A stretch of 64,000 nt of DNA from Torymus aiolomorphi (Eukaryota; Arthropoda; Insecta; Hymenoptera; Torymidae). Below the pieces are notes generated by a model. It ran no database searches and was not told the origin of the DNA. It saw only the letters and a program-made list of their open reading frames with translations. Made by a program: the position numbers and the translations under genes. Every line of letters begins with the position of its first letter. Positions within the stretch are counted from its first letter, which is position 1. The stretch is from the NCBI GenBank assembly GCA_036365515.1, contig CM070877.1:88421522-88485521 (forward strand), written 5' to 3'. Positions 63,746 to 64,000 of this stretch are shown here, in pieces.

Positions 63746-64000
63746 TGGTATATAAATCTCTTTATTGAAATTAGCGCTGCTTCTCTGAAGCGCTAGCTTC
63801 AGCTTCATCAAAAACTGTCAAATTCAAAAGGTTATTGCTCTCCCAAGCTGCTCGCGTTCAATGATAATTTTTATTGAGGGTGTAGTGAATTCATACACCA
63901 TAGATCCTTTCGAGCATTATAAATTTATTGATACACCGACGTTTCGGGAGTATAATTAACTCCCCTTATCAAGGCTAAACACAATGAACATACAAAAAAT
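63746..64000. other. Right-edge sequence, possible retroelement remnant
   Basis: ACCGACGTTTCGGGAGTATA followed by ACTCCCCTTATCAAGG recalls a motif often seen at ends of arthropod retroelement copies. Too short to identify. Confidence 0.25.

Overview
The window looks like a heterochromatic or repeat-rich stretch of an arthropod nuclear genome, most likely an insect. A parasitoid or ant-like hymenopteran is my guess from the mix of elements, not something proven by the sequence. It is AT-rich and full of transposons, with very short introns (57 and 73 nt in one gene), microsatellites, foldbacks and nested insertions. I recognise no ordinary conserved host gene. The only candidate is an open frame running off the left edge (1-605, minus).

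Layout. 1-6.3 kb: the edge ORF, a 56-bp tandem repeat, a (CGTG)n tract and a 2.5-kb inverted plus direct duplication. 6.9-8.1 kb: a pogo-like fossil with TA target duplications. 11.0-19.7 kb: an 8.7-kb CACTA-like element. Its transposase gene has recoverable exons and decayed coding, and two smaller elements sit in its introns. 20.2-21.7 kb: non-autonomous relatives nested in each other. 23.3-24.0 kb: a hAT fragment. 24.75-45.95 kb: a proposed Polinton/Maverick (adintovirus-like) element, itself carrying a mariner-type element at 29.6-32.5 kb. 46.4-47.9 kb: another CACTA-like MITE and a foldback. 48.0-56.3 kb: an LTR retrotransposon on the minus strand with gag but no pol. 57.95-61.6 kb: a DNA transposon with terminal repeats of about 620 bp. 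61.7-63.7 kb: foldbacks.

The Polinton carries protein-primed DNA polymerase B, a chromodomain integrase, a fibre-like protein, a packaging ATPase, a PLA2-domain virion protein, an adenain-type protease, penton-like and major capsid-like genes, a terminal pair of paralogous genes of unknown function, and a small myristoylation-motif ORF. Polymerase, integrase and both capsid genes are broken by stops or frameshifts. ATPase, protease, PLA2 and fibre genes still read through. Several genes have a TATATAAG-type box 30-80 nt upstream.

The most unusual part lies at 25.4-29.3 kb, inside the proposed Polinton ends. Three small intronless genes encode proteins with an acidic N-terminus, Pro/Ser-rich middle and basic C-terminus. 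Each has a TATA box, and two also have a CCAAT box. Each stop codon is followed within a few bases by a stem-loop; two of the three match the metazoan replication-dependent histone mRNA 3' stem-loop exactly in form and the third is degenerate. Further copies form tandem arrays. If real, this is a selfish-element gene set using histone-type 3' end processing, which would tie expression to S phase.
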